A stretch of DNA of 47,013 bases from positions 1 to 47,013 of the forward strand of contig UQOC01000014.1 of NCBI GenBank assembly GCA_900542565.1, read 5' to 3'. Position 1 is the stretch's first letter. Each line of letters starts with the position of its first letter. Made by a program: the position numbers and the translations under genes. Source of the DNA: an uncultured Eubacteriales bacterium (GTDB lineage Bacteria; Bacillota; Clostridia; Peptostreptococcales; Anaerovoracaceae). This document shows positions 6,697 through 15,192 of the stretch, one piece after another. The notes beneath the pieces are model-generated. The model was not told where the DNA came from. It saw only the letters and a list, made by a program, of their open reading frames with translations, and did not search any database.

Positions 6697-8202
6697 ATGT
6701 TTTATTTTTCCAAATCGAGATATTGCAGATTCTGCCAGTGCCCTAAGTCGGTCTGGCTCCAAAAGAACAAACCGGAGGAAGAAGTCCTGTCCGATGATGT
6801 CTTTACCCGCATGACTACCGGCAACGAGGTGGGAGATCTGGCCATGGGCATTTTCGGCGACTATGTGGAAGTCACCGCATACAAAGAGGACGGACGCCTT
6901 GACCTTGAGGCCATGACCGGGCGCACCGCCGAAGAAATGGCCAAAGGTACGCCGGTGATCTGCGAGGCTTCTTTCATGTATGAGGGGCTGTACTGTGCCG
7001 TCGATATACTGAGAAAGACCGATGGCGGCTGGGCGATCTACGAGGTAAAGAGCAGCACCCACGACGACAAGAAGGTATATTTTAAAGACATCGCCTATCA
7101 GCGATATGTTCTCGAAAGGTGCGGCGTCAATGTGACCGGAACCTATCTGATGGTCATAGATAACAGTTATATCCTGGATGGGGAGCTGGACATTTCAAGG
7201 CTTTTCAAGATCACCGATGTCTCATCACAGATAAGCGATGATTTCTCCAAGGTCCCGGAAAACCTCAAAAAGGCGAAAGAGATCCTCTCCATGGCTGATG
7301 AGCCGGACATCGACCTTTCCGTGAACTGCCTTGACCCGTACAAGTGCTCATTCTGGGACTACTGCACTCGCGACCTGCCCAGGCCATCTGTATTTGACAT
7401 ATATAACCTCTGGAAGAGCAAGAAGTTCCAATTGTACCACATGGGAGTCACAACCTTTGAGGACCTGGAAAGAGTCGCTCCTTTTACAAACAAGATACAA
7501 AAACGCCAGGTGGAATACGGCCTCCACAACAGGGGCACCTATGTGGAAAAGGCTAATATACGGAAATTCCTGGCGGAGCTGCATTATCCTCTTTATTTTC
7601 TGGACTTTGAGTCGGTGCAGCCTGCAATCCCGGTGTATCAGCACTCAAAGCCGTATGCCCAGATACCTTTCCAGTATTCGCTCCATTATATAGAAAGAGA
7701 GGGCGGCAGTCTGGAGCACAGGGAATTTCTCGCCGAGTCAGGCACCGACCCACGCCGCGCCATCGCTGAAAGCCTGTGCGAAAACATACCGGAAAACGGC
7801 TGTATCCTCGCGTACAACAAGGCCTTTGAATGTACCCGCATAAAAGAGCTTGCCGGACAGTTCCCGGACCTCTCAGGCCACCTGATGACTATAGAAAAAC
7901 ATATCATCGACCTGGTGGCGCCTTTCCGAGAAGGAGCATATTATAACCGGGCAATGGGCGGCTCCTTTTCTATCAAGAGCGTGCTGCCTGCCATCTTTCC
8001 TGATGATCCGGGCCTCGATTATCACAATCTGGAGGGCGTCCATAACGGCACTGAGGCCATGAACATCTTTCCTCAGATGGAGTTCATGGATGAGGACGAA
8101 CGGGAAACCGCCCGCCGCAACCTGCTCAAATACTGCGAACTGGACACCTATGCCCTGGTGAAGATCTGGCAGGAGCTGGTCAGAGTCTCGGCGGAGGACT
8201 GA
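6697..8202 (+). CDS. DUF2779 protein: Cas4-like nuclease fused to a DEDD-type exonuclease domain
   Basis: The 501-residue product starts SKSRYCRFCQCPKSVWL. This cysteine cluster, with CLDPYKCSFWDYC near residue 210, resembles the iron-sulphur cysteines around Cas4/AddB-type PD-(D/E)XK nucleases, and AVDILRKTDG..AIYEVKSST supplies the catalytic D..ExK. The second half (from about 285) opens with YFLDFES, has LAYNKAFECTRIKEL and ends with YCELDTYALVKIW, a DEDD exonuclease arrangement typical of DUF2779. The family occurs in mobile and defence regions and probably processes DNA or RNA ends; the substrate is unknown. I chose ATG 6697 (AAAGGAG seven bases upstream) over an in-frame ATG at 6655. 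Confidence 0.82.
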   Translation: MFYFSKSRYCRFCQCPKSVWLQKNKPEEEVLSDDVFTRMTTGNEVGDLAMGIFGDYVEVTAYKEDGRLDLEAMTGRTAEEMAKGTPVICEASFMYEGLYCAVDILRKTDGGWAIYEVKSSTHDDKKVYFKDIAYQRYVLERCGVNVTGTYLMVIDNSYILDGELDISRLFKITDVSSQISDDFSKVPENLKKAKEILSMADEPDIDLSVNCLDPYKCSFWDYCTRDLPRPSVFDIYNLWKSKKFQLYHMGVTTFEDLERVAPFTNKIQKRQVEYGLHNRGTYVEKANIRKFLAELHYPLYFLDFESVQPAIPVYQHSKPYAQIPFQYSLHYIEREGGSLEHREFLAESGTDPRRAIAESLCENIPENGCILAYNKAFECTRIKELAGQFPDLSGHLMTIEKHIIDLVAPFREGAYYNRAMGGSFSIKSVLPAIFPDDPGLDYHNLEGVHNGTEAMNIFPQMEFMDEDERETARRNLLKYCELDTYALVKIWQELVRVSAED

Positions 8203-8312
8203 CGGGGAAGTCGAAAACTCCGTCTTGATGTTTAGTGCAGGATTATATAAAATAAAGTAAACAGATTACAGCCTACATCGCAGCAGAATATCTGATTCCA
8301 GAGGTGAAGGAT

Positions 8313-9797
8313 ATGTTAGATTTTTCTATATTAGAAACATACAGGGAGAATAACCGTATAGAAGCCAAGAAAGCCCTGGGTGGACTGCCGGAAAGTATCT
8401 GGGAGACCTATTCTGCTTTTGCCAACACTATGGGCGGGATAATCCTGCTCGGCGTCGTAGAGCAGAAAGACAAGACCCTGTCGGCCATTGACCTGCCTGC
8501 TCCGGAAAAACTCATCAAGGAGTTTTGGGATATGGTCAACAATCCAAAAAAAGTCAGCGTAAATATACTTTCCTCCAAAGATGTATTTGTTCAGGACGCT
8601 GACGGTCACAGGATAGTCGTGATCAATGTCCCACGGGCGGACCGGGCTTACCGTCCTGTATATATCGACGGCAACCCTCTTTGCAGCTATCGCCGCAACG
8701 GAGAAGGCGATTATCGCTGCACCAGAGAAGAATATCAGGCCATGGTCCGGGATTCTTCCGTAAAGACACAGGATATGCTCATCCTCACAGAAATGGACCT
8801 GAGCGTTTTTAACAGGGAAAGCATAGACAGCTACCGCCGTCGTATGCGCCTTTCCCGTCCCGGCCATGTATGGGAAAGTCTGGCCGATGAAGATTTCCTG
8901 CTGCGTATCGGCGCAGTAGCTATCGGCGACGACGGCAGAAAGCACCCAACCTCCGCCGGTCTGCTGATGTTCGGAAACGAATATGAGATCGTAAGAGAAT
9001 ATAACAATTATTTTCTTGATTATCAGGAGCGATACGACGATTCGACCCGCTGGACCGACCGCATAGTCTCATCATCGGGCGAATGGAGCGGCAACATCTA
9101 TGACTTTTATTTCAGGGTATATAACCGGCTGACTCAGGATATAAAGGTTCCTTTTAAGATCAAGGACGGCGTGCGCATAGACGATACTCAGGTACATCAG
9201 GCTCTGCGTGAAGCTCTGGCCAACTGTCTCGTAAACGCCGATTACTACGGCCGTCAGGGGGTTGTGATAATAAAGAGCCGTGACGGCATATCTCTATCAA
9301 ACCCCGGCGGTTTCAGGGTGGAAATAGACGCTGCCAGATCCGGCGGAGTTTCCGATCCCAGAAACGGCAACCTGTTAAAGATGTTTAACCTGATAGATAT
9401 AGGAGAGCGGGCCGGCAGCGGAATACCCAGCATTTTTTCCATATGGAACAGCCAGGGCTGGACAGACCCGGTCATCATAGAAAATTTTGAACCTGAGCGC
9501 ATAACCCTTTCTCTTGAGTTTGAGGAAAGCGACAGCGGTAACGGCAATGGTGGAAAAATCGGCGATAAAAAATCGGCGATAAAAATCGGCGATAAAAAAT
9601 CGGCGATAAGCTCCGCACGCAAGGAAAAGATCATCGAATATCTTACGGACCACGGCAGCGCAAGGTCCTCTGAGATCGCAGAATATGTCGATCTGCGGCC
9701 TTCCCGTGTCCGTGATTATCTGGGCGAACTGGTCAGAGAAGACATCGTCGTGGCCGAAGGAGCCAACAGGAACCGCACTTACAGGCTGAAGTGGTAG
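8313..9797 (+). CDS. AlbA_2 (Schlafen-type) ATP-binding protein with winged-helix tail
   Basis: The N-terminal 130 residues match the AlbA_2/Schlafen DNA-binding fold (NRIEAKKALGGLPESIWETYSAFANTMGG..LLGV). A GHKL-type ATPase segment follows at about 300-360 (REALANCLVNADYYG, then SNPGGF), then a flexible linker made of two identical KIGDKKSAI repeats, then a winged helix (about 430-495; KIIEYLTDHGSARSSEIAEYV). Proteins of this class are putative regulators and are common beside defence genes. The ATG at 8313 has a GAGGTGAAGG ribosome binding site; a GTG three codons earlier is less likely. The gene lies 110 bp after the DUF2779 gene. The linker repeat is discussed separately. Confidence 0.85.
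   Translation: MLDFSILETYRENNRIEAKKALGGLPESIWETYSAFANTMGGIILLGVVEQKDKTLSAIDLPAPEKLIKEFWDMVNNPKKVSVNILSSKDVFVQDADGHRIVVINVPRADRAYRPVYIDGNPLCSYRRNGEGDYRCTREEYQAMVRDSSVKTQDMLILTEMDLSVFNRESIDSYRRRMRLSRPGHVWESLADEDFLLRIGAVAIGDDGRKHPTSAGLLMFGNEYEIVREYNNYFLDYQERYDDSTRWTDRIVSSSGEWSGNIYDFYFRVYNRLTQDIKVPFKIKDGVRIDDTQVHQALREALANCLVNADYYGRQGVVIIKSRDGISLSNPGGFRVEIDAARSGGVSDPRNGNLLKMFNLIDIGERAGSGIPSIFSIWNSQGWTDPVIIENFEPERITLSLEFEESDSGNGNGGKIGDKKSAIKIGDKKSAISSARKEKIIEYLTDHGSARSSEIAEYVDLRPSRVRDYLGELVREDIVVAEGANRNRTYRLKW
9554..9607 (+). repeat. 13/14-bp tandem repeat inside the AlbA_2 gene
   Basis: Four units of A5-6TCGGCGAT alternate 13, 14, 13 and 14 bp, so the pair is a perfect 27-bp repeat coding KIGDKKSAI twice. 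Gain or loss of one 13- or 14-bp unit would shift the frame just before the winged helix, while loss of 27 bp keeps it. Confidence 0.8.
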
Positions 9798-9956
9798 GGG
9801 CGGTAGAAACTGGCGGCTGGTTTGTGCGTTTTGATAAGGAAATACGCTGATAACTTGGAATATGTCTCTATGGAATTTTCTAGTCCGGCAAGGAGAAAAT
9901 TTTATTATATCGGTTAATTTCGCAATAATAGCAATCAAGAAGCAGGAGGAAAAGAC

Positions 9957-11252
9957 ATGGTCAACACAATTCCATTTATCGATATGCGCAGATCACCCGA
10001 AGATTCCATCAACTGCTGGATTGTCTATCTGTTACCATTTAATAAACAAACACATATCGACGATGACACTATCTATGCTCTTCAGCAAGCATGCATTGAC
10101 AACAACATCTTTGGTATGGGATGGAATCTGGGAGATAAGATGCTTACCTTTGGTACTACTATCCAGGACGGCATAGAGGAATATAAATCACTCCATAGCT
10201 ACGATTCCAAGATGGAAAAAGCTTTGTCCAACTATGCGAAGATCCAAAAGGGTGACTATATCCTGATGCGTCTGAAAAATGGCCATTACTATATAGGTAG
10301 AGCATCTGAATCACCGATCTATATACAACAAAAGGAATTTCCTTTTTCTTATTTCTCATGGGGCTGTCATGTAGACAGATGGGAGGAATTTATTTCAGAT
10401 GTAGATGTACCGTCGGGAATTAAAGGCCGGCTTTCTCAACGCCGGCATCCTACAATACAGCGAATTGCTGATTATATACTCAGGCTGCTGGTCATGAAGC
10501 TCTACGAGGATCGTGCAAAGGAGCGTGCAACTGTACCGCAATTTTCCATACCTAAAATCCGGATCACCCAGAATAACTTCGTCCGTTGCCTGGATTACCG
10601 GCAGTTAGAGGATATGGTGGCTCTGTATATATGGGAGAGACATGGTGACCGTGGATATATGCTGCTTCCCTCATCAGGAAAAATAAATCAGATGAAATAT
10701 GAATTTCTGTTTATCAATGTCAATGATCCGAAACAAAAGCCTATTACCTGCCAAGTCAAAAATCAGGAAAATATTAACATTGAAAAATACCGCCAAGAGA
10801 GCGGATATGAGTGTATCTATTTATTCAGCGGACGGTGGGATGACGAGGAGGCTGCAAATAAACAAAAGCAATGTGATTCTAATGTCAAGATCATTACTCA
10901 TAGCGGGCTTTTTGAATCTCTTTGCCACCATCCTATTTTCAATGACCAGTTCTATCGGATAGATAGAGGTTCTGAAATATCTATCGAAGATCTTGCATCA
11001 GAACTGCGCAAGCAGGGCTATGAATGCATAGGAGATAAGCTTGGATCAAAAAGACGCAGGCAGAAAGCTTATGCATATGATGGAGCAGACAGTCTTTACT
11101 TTGTGGCTTCCAATGGATTATTCTATTCTGAGGAAGTTGGAGCATTGGTCTGTACCGGGGGCGATTACACCCCGGAAGAGATTGACACACTGCAAAATGA
11201 TCTTGCCAGCTGTCTCCTAAGCTATGACAAACTGAGCAAGAGTTATCCTTGA
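9957..11252 (+). CDS. Unknown protein, possible PUA-like reader plus PD-(D/E)XK nuclease
   Basis: A 431-residue protein with an AGGAGGAA ribosome binding site; its DNA is more AT-rich than the neighbours. Residues about 90-135 (KIQKGDYILMRLKNGHYYIGRA) look like a PUA/EVE-style beta barrel as found in modified-base readers. The middle (about 200-300) has YRQLEDMVALYIWERHGDRGYMLLPSS, then a beta strand EFLFINV and ITCQVKNQ, which could be the D/E..QxK core of a restriction-type nuclease. A modification-dependent restriction enzyme would have this plan, but the fit is only by motif and spacing. No neighbour on the plus strand overlaps it. Confidence 0.5.
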   Translation: MVNTIPFIDMRRSPEDSINCWIVYLLPFNKQTHIDDDTIYALQQACIDNNIFGMGWNLGDKMLTFGTTIQDGIEEYKSLHSYDSKMEKALSNYAKIQKGDYILMRLKNGHYYIGRASESPIYIQQKEFPFSYFSWGCHVDRWEEFISDVDVPSGIKGRLSQRRHPTIQRIADYILRLLVMKLYEDRAKERATVPQFSIPKIRITQNNFVRCLDYRQLEDMVALYIWERHGDRGYMLLPSSGKINQMKYEFLFINVNDPKQKPITCQVKNQENINIEKYRQESGYECIYLFSGRWDDEEAANKQKQCDSNVKIITHSGLFESLCHHPIFNDQFYRIDRGSEISIEDLASELRKQGYECIGDKLGSKRRRQKAYAYDGADSLYFVASNGLFYSEEVGALVCTGGDYTPEEIDTLQNDLASCLLSYDKLSKSYP

Positions 11253-11344
11253 TTGAGAACTATTGTCAACTGTAACGCAAAACCACTGTTAATGTTAGTC
11301 CATATAGTCGAATACAGTGTACCCATCGCACTTAAAATAAGCGT

Positions 11345-11383
11345 AAGCGGCGGGGATCCATTATCCTTGTCGCTTGCTGTTTT
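11345..11383 (+). terminator. Possible intrinsic terminator after the 9957-11252 gene
   Basis: An interrupted stem (AAGCG..CGGGGAT with ATCCTTG..CGCTT) is followed by GCTGTTTT on the plus strand, between two convergent genes. The stem has mismatches, so the call is weak. Confidence 0.35.
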
Positions 11384-12095
11384 AATCAGCATAAAACTCT
11401 TTCAGGTCGTCGAGCCGTAACAGGGCTGCTTTCTGCCCGAAGCCTGCGCCCACATCAATGTCGATCCATGTCCCGGTTTTTATGATCTTTCCGTCATATT
11501 CCTCTCCGAAGAATATGGTCGGTGTATGCCCGAAAACCGTTATGATATCATCAAAATACTCTGTCTCAAGCTCAGGTGATGTCCATAGAAAGTCGTCTGC
11601 CGAGTATTGGGACATTTTCTTTCTTTTATCGAAATTATCAATTCCCGAATGGACGAGGAGAAAATCTCTGCCTCCTGCGGTTATCGCCTCGTAAAGCGGC
11701 GCTTCCCTGAGATAGTCCAATATATCTTGCACGGTCTGTGGGGATTCTCTGTGGAGCTGCCTCATAGTTTTCAGTGTTACATCGCCGCCGTTTTGGATGT
11801 AGTTATTTAACAGTTCTATTTTCTCAGCTGTGATCTCCTGTATGCTTTCGTTTGTGATGTGGTCAAAGACGAAAGCGCACGACAGGAGCATGACCTCGTG
11901 ATTGCCGAGGATGAGCTGGGCGTTCGGCTGCTCCAAAAGCCAGCCGAGTATTTCTACTCCGCCGTCACCGTTGCGGTCGACCACATCTCCCAGTATATAA
12001 AGCCAATCGCCTGGGCCGAAGCCCGCTTTCTGCAAGAGTTTTTTCAGTTGTGCAAGTTCCAGACCGTGCAGGTCGGATGTGACATATACGGACAT
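11382..12095 (-). CDS. Calcineurin-like metallophosphatase (serine/threonine phosphatase type)
   Basis: A 237-residue enzyme with all the PPP-family metal-binding blocks in order: SDLHG (about 7-11), GDVVDRNGDG (36-45), GNHEVM (64-69), LVHSG (about 171-175) and FGHTPT (about 210-215). These bind two metal ions and hydrolyse phosphoester bonds, typically on phosphoproteins or dinucleotides such as Ap4A. Substrate preference cannot be told from sequence. An AGGAGA-type ribosome binding site precedes the ATG. It lies 53 bp downstream of the 244-residue unknown gene on the same strand and may be co-transcribed with it. Confidence 0.88.
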   Translation of the reverse strand: MSVYVTSDLHGLELAQLKKLLQKAGFGPGDWLYILGDVVDRNGDGGVEILGWLLEQPNAQLILGNHEVMLLSCAFVFDHITNESIQEITAEKIELLNNYIQNGGDVTLKTMRQLHRESPQTVQDILDYLREAPLYEAITAGGRDFLLVHSGIDNFDKRKKMSQYSADDFLWTSPELETEYFDDIITVFGHTPTIFFGEEYDGKIIKTGTWIDIDVGAGFGQKAALLRLDDLKEFYAD

Positions 12096-12148
12096 GCAAG
12101 TTCTCCTTATTTGTACGATTGTTTTTTTAAGACTGACTGTTGATGTGC

Positions 12149-12883
12149 TTATTTAGCCGACTTGCTTTGTTCTTTTGCTTTTCTTTTTTCCGCTATTTCT
12201 ATCCAGATTTTATTCTCTTTGTCTAAAGGCATTTCATTTTCTTTTAAATCATTTCGGAAAGCATCCTGAACTTTTTTATACTTTTCATAATCATTCCATT
12301 TGCTCCATGTGACCGAAAGTATTTGGGTTATTTTCTCATCATTTTTGTAGCATGCCTTAAGCCCTTTAATTACATAGCTGTCTATCGGAATATGGAAAGC
12401 TGCTTCAAAAGCATATAGATTGTCCTTATACCATTCAACATATTTTTTAAGGCCTTTTCCTGGATAATCATAACCGATGAATGCCTCATATATCAATGCC
12501 AGATATTTCATCGTCATATTGACCCATTTCTGCGCTATGCCACATGTAAAGTGCCTGTTATCGTTGTCTTTGTATATGCCGTCTTTTTCGTCGTTATTAA
12601 AAAAATCGTATAAAATTTCACATGTCTTCTCATGCCAAGAATCAAAAGATTCATTCCTTTCCTTCTTGGAATCAATGCTTACAATCCGACTTTTTAGTTT
12701 CTGTGCCGCTTCTCGTTTTATTTCATCTTTTATATCATCCTTTATCGACAGCACACGGCTGGCCGCATCCCGATAAGCCCGTTGTATCGCCTGTTCGATA
12801 ATTTTTTCCATTTCATTGCAAGTCTCCGGATCAATTCCTATTAGATTATATATCATAAAGTTTATTGCAGTTTCTTTTTTCAT
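12149..12883 (-). CDS. AT-rich unknown protein, helical
   Basis: A 244-residue lysine-rich, mostly helical protein with a strong AGGAGGTACC ribosome binding site. I do not recognise a named family. Distinctive features are a long charged helix at about 35-75 (IKDDIKDEIKREAAQKL) and a central block HFTCGIAQKWVNMTMKYLAL (about 110-130), the kind of conserved motif that marks a functional site. The DNA is markedly AT-rich, suggesting separate acquisition. It lies just after the SLOG operon and a 73-bp structured repeat, and just before the phosphatase gene. A role in defence is possible by location only. Confidence 0.6.
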   Translation of the reverse strand: MKKETAINFMIYNLIGIDPETCNEMEKIIEQAIQRAYRDAASRVLSIKDDIKDEIKREAAQKLKSRIVSIDSKKERNESFDSWHEKTCEILYDFFNNDEKDGIYKDNDNRHFTCGIAQKWVNMTMKYLALIYEAFIGYDYPGKGLKKYVEWYKDNLYAFEAAFHIPIDSYVIKGLKACYKNDEKITQILSVTWSKWNDYEKYKKVQDAFRNDLKENEMPLDKENKIWIEIAEKRKAKEQSKSAK

Positions 12884-12983
12884 ATTGGTACCTCCTTATC
12901 CATAAACAGAATACGATTTTAACACACTTATGTCAATCTTGGTTTTAGTTGAGCTGACAACCCGGGCTACCGCCATCCGATCT

Positions 12984-13056
12984 GCCGAATGTTGTATATT
13001 TCTATGCGGACCGCGAAAATTTACAACATTATGCCGGCTCGGCATATGATTTTCGG
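12984..13056. repeat. 73-bp structured repeat, copy A
   Basis: Nested pairing arms are visible: outer CCGAA/TTCGG, then AATGTTGTA/TACAACATT, then a separate ATGCCG/CGGCAT hairpin. A copy with about 80% identity and the same orientation is at 20854-20927. Each copy lies just past the 3' end of a minus-strand gene (SLOG and DUF2130 respectively), so a role in transcript ends or RNA stability is possible. Confidence 0.7.
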
Positions 13057-13070
13057 CCGAACCCGCCCAT

Positions 13071-13550
13071 CTACTCCGCGACTATCTCTATCACTTCGAG
13101 GCCCTGCTGCCGGGCGTATTCTATGGTCCTGGCGGTGCCGCCACGGCGATGGGACGGGTTATAGACTCCGATAAGCATATCGCTGCTGTCGACCATGTAC
13201 TTGTTTCGCTCGGAAAACGCGGCTTTTTTATCCGGCCGGCGGCTTACCACATGGACTATGTCCGCTTTTTTCTGTATCGCCCTGCAGAGGGGTATATGAT
13301 CGTTGTGCCCCTCAAAGGGCAGCGCTATTTCAAGCACGATGCCTGTGTTCAGTTCTTTCTTCTTTAGCACCAGCTGGGCCGCCCAGGTATCGACGCCGAC
13401 TGCATTTCCGCAGATAAAATGGGCTGCTCCTTTGCGGATGGCCTCGTCTATGGCATGTTCTAACGAGGCCATGATGGTCCGGAGCTTTGAATCGTCTTTG
13501 CTTTCCTCCCATGGAAAATGCCTGTGGCCGGTAAAACAGCATTTTTTCAT
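13071..13550 (-). CDS. SLOG-family (YpsA/DUF1273-like) nucleotide-binding protein
   Basis: A 159-residue Rossmann-like protein with SLOG signatures: FTGHRH (6-11), the nucleotide-binding CGNAVGVDTWAAQLVL (about 47-62) and GVYNPSHRRGGTARTIEYAR near the C-terminus. SLOG domains bind or make small nucleotide or nucleotide-sugar molecules and occur as sensors in several antiphage systems. The ATG overlaps the stop of the protease gene (ATGA), so it is the last gene of a coupled operon. Possible roles are a signal sensor for the protease or a nucleotide-processing enzyme. The operon context is notable, since YpsA itself is usually a stand-alone gene. Confidence 0.85.
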   Translation of the reverse strand: MKKCCFTGHRHFPWEESKDDSKLRTIMASLEHAIDEAIRKGAAHFICGNAVGVDTWAAQLVLKKKELNTGIVLEIALPFEGHNDHIPLCRAIQKKADIVHVVSRRPDKKAAFSERNKYMVDSSDMLIGVYNPSHRRGGTARTIEYARQQGLEVIEIVAE

Positions 13551-14824
13551 ATGGTTACCTCCGTGATGCCTGCCTGCTGTCTTATCCTCTGTATGTCCGA
13601 GTAAAGCAGCACTCTCTTTTCCATGAGCTCATCTCTTATCAGTTCAAAAAAATTTCGGTTTTTTATGATGATTCCTCTGGCTTTCGCCCTAGCCTTTTCC
13701 ATCTCCGAATGTATGACTGTCTCACTTCTTCCCATGAGGTTTTCGGAATCAGCAGCATAACCCGGAGTTGTTATCAGCCCAAAGCCCATAGTCCCGCAGT
13801 ATTTTACATATTCATTCAGTCCTCTGTAAGCATTTTCGATGTCTTCTTTGCTTCCATCTCTCCAAACATATGGGCAGTATAATTCTTCCGCCGCCTTTCC
13901 GCCTAAAGAGATCAAAACTCTGTCATACCGGGTTAACCGTGTCGTTTCCGCAGTGCTCTCTTTTACCGCACCGGCTTTATGGCCTCTCAGTCTGACCATG
14001 GCCATACCAGCCCGGCCGGGTTCCAAGATCTCCATTACAACCAGATGGCCTGCTTCATGCACCGCCATATCAAATAGTTCCTCACTGTCACATTCTTCTG
14101 GCTTTTCCTCATCCGGCACGATCAGTCCCAAACTCGCTTTTACAAAATCCTTCATTTCTATTATTTTTCTGCGCTCATATCCGGCATTGATCGCAGCTTC
14201 GTTGAGGATGGTCTCAAGTCCGGCGCAGGAATCATACCCTATCAACTTCACCAGATCTTTTATATCGACATCATCGGAAATATTTTTGTCTTGCAGGTAA
14301 TGGCTGACAATCTTTACGGCGTCTCCTTCATCCGGTGCTGTCATTCTTATTTTTCTATCGAACCTGCCTGCCCGGCTCAATGATGCGGGCAGCTTCCTGA
14401 TGTCGTTCACGGTGGCGATCACAAAGACATTTTTATTTTTGACTTCATCTATTCCTGTCTGAACGGCCACATACTCCTCTGCGTCCAGGTGATCTTCATC
14501 TTCGTTGGCGAACTTGTCCATGTCGTCAAGGAAGATTATGGCAGGGGCGTTTTGTGCTGCTTTTTTGAAATTATCAGAAATTTCGTCGATAAAGTCTCCG
14601 TTGCCTTTATTTTTCCGCAGGGTATATGTCATAAGCCCCGCTTCTTCTATGAAGCACTGGGCGATCAGAGTCTTTCCCAGACCCGGTTCGCCATAGAGCA
14701 GCACGCCGCTGGGCATTCTTGCTCCCAGTGTTTCGTAAACCTCCTTGTTTTTCAGGATGTCACATATCTGTATCAGTTCTTCCTTAACTTTTTCGTATCC
14801 TATCACTTTGTCAAATGGTCTCAT
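13547..14824 (-). CDS. Soluble FtsH-like AAA ATPase fused to an M41 zinc protease
   Basis: A 425-residue protein with an AAA module (Walker A GEPGLGKT 45-52; Walker B IIFLDD 96-101; SRAGRFDR arginine-finger region 150-157) followed by an M41-type domain with HEAGH (256-260), the zinc-binding catalytic motif. FtsH (about 600-650 residues) has two N-terminal membrane helices and a periplasmic domain; here the protein begins directly at the AAA domain, so it should be cytosolic. It overlaps both neighbours by 4 bp (ATGA). Such an enzyme would unfold and degrade specific proteins using ATP; the co-transcribed paralogues are candidates for substrates or adaptors. Confidence 0.88.
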   Translation of the reverse strand: MRPFDKVIGYEKVKEELIQICDILKNKEVYETLGARMPSGVLLYGEPGLGKTLIAQCFIEEAGLMTYTLRKNKGNGDFIDEISDNFKKAAQNAPAIIFLDDMDKFANEDEDHLDAEEYVAVQTGIDEVKNKNVFVIATVNDIRKLPASLSRAGRFDRKIRMTAPDEGDAVKIVSHYLQDKNISDDVDIKDLVKLIGYDSCAGLETILNEAAINAGYERRKIIEMKDFVKASLGLIVPDEEKPEECDSEELFDMAVHEAGHLVVMEILEPGRAGMAMVRLRGHKAGAVKESTAETTRLTRYDRVLISLGGKAAEELYCPYVWRDGSKEDIENAYRGLNEYVKYCGTMGFGLITTPGYAADSENLMGRSETVIHSEMEKARAKARGIIIKNRNFFELIRDELMEKRVLLYSDIQRIRQQAGITEVTI

Positions 14825-15192
14825 TTTTTGCTCCTTTTCTTCACCCCGTCATATGCTATAAAAAGCTCCAGGAAGTCCGCCCCTCCAGTGAGGTATCTGC
14901 TCACCGGTTCAAGGGCCGCGTACTTGCCGCCGAGGGGCTCGTCATAATGCTCCATCCACTGGTAATCGCCAAAATTATCTGCACATAACTCCGGAGTTTT
15001 TTCGTCTGTCAGAGTATATCCCGAGGATGACATGTCGGTGGTGTCCCCGTCCTCTTTCAGATGGTCGTATATCCTTTTCAGGTCATGGGTCTTTCTGTCG
15101 GTGCACAGGCTCCTCAGCACAAAAAGCTCATCCGGTATACCCAGGGACTTCCTGTAGCTGGCTTTCTTATCTTTATCTTGCTTGCCGGTCAT
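14821..15192 (-). CDS. Orphan C-terminal tail of the neighbouring unknown-protein family
   Basis: A 123-residue ORF. Its segment FVLRSLCTDRKTHDLKRIYDHL (from about residue 25) aligns by eye with FVMSDLCTDRETEADKRIYDRL in the protein encoded at 16240-17247, and the following DTTDMSSSGYTL and final AYDGVKK also match its tail. The N-terminal helical domain is missing. It overlaps the upstream gene by 20 bp and the AAA-M41 gene by 4 bp, so it is in the coupled operon. It may be a remnant of a duplicated family member or a working short form. Confidence 0.6.
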   Translation of the reverse strand: MTGKQDKDKKASYRKSLGIPDELFVLRSLCTDRKTHDLKRIYDHLKEDGDTTDMSSSGYTLTDEKTPELCADNFGDYQWMEHYDEPLGGKYAALEPVSRYLTGGADFLELFIAYDGVKKRSKK

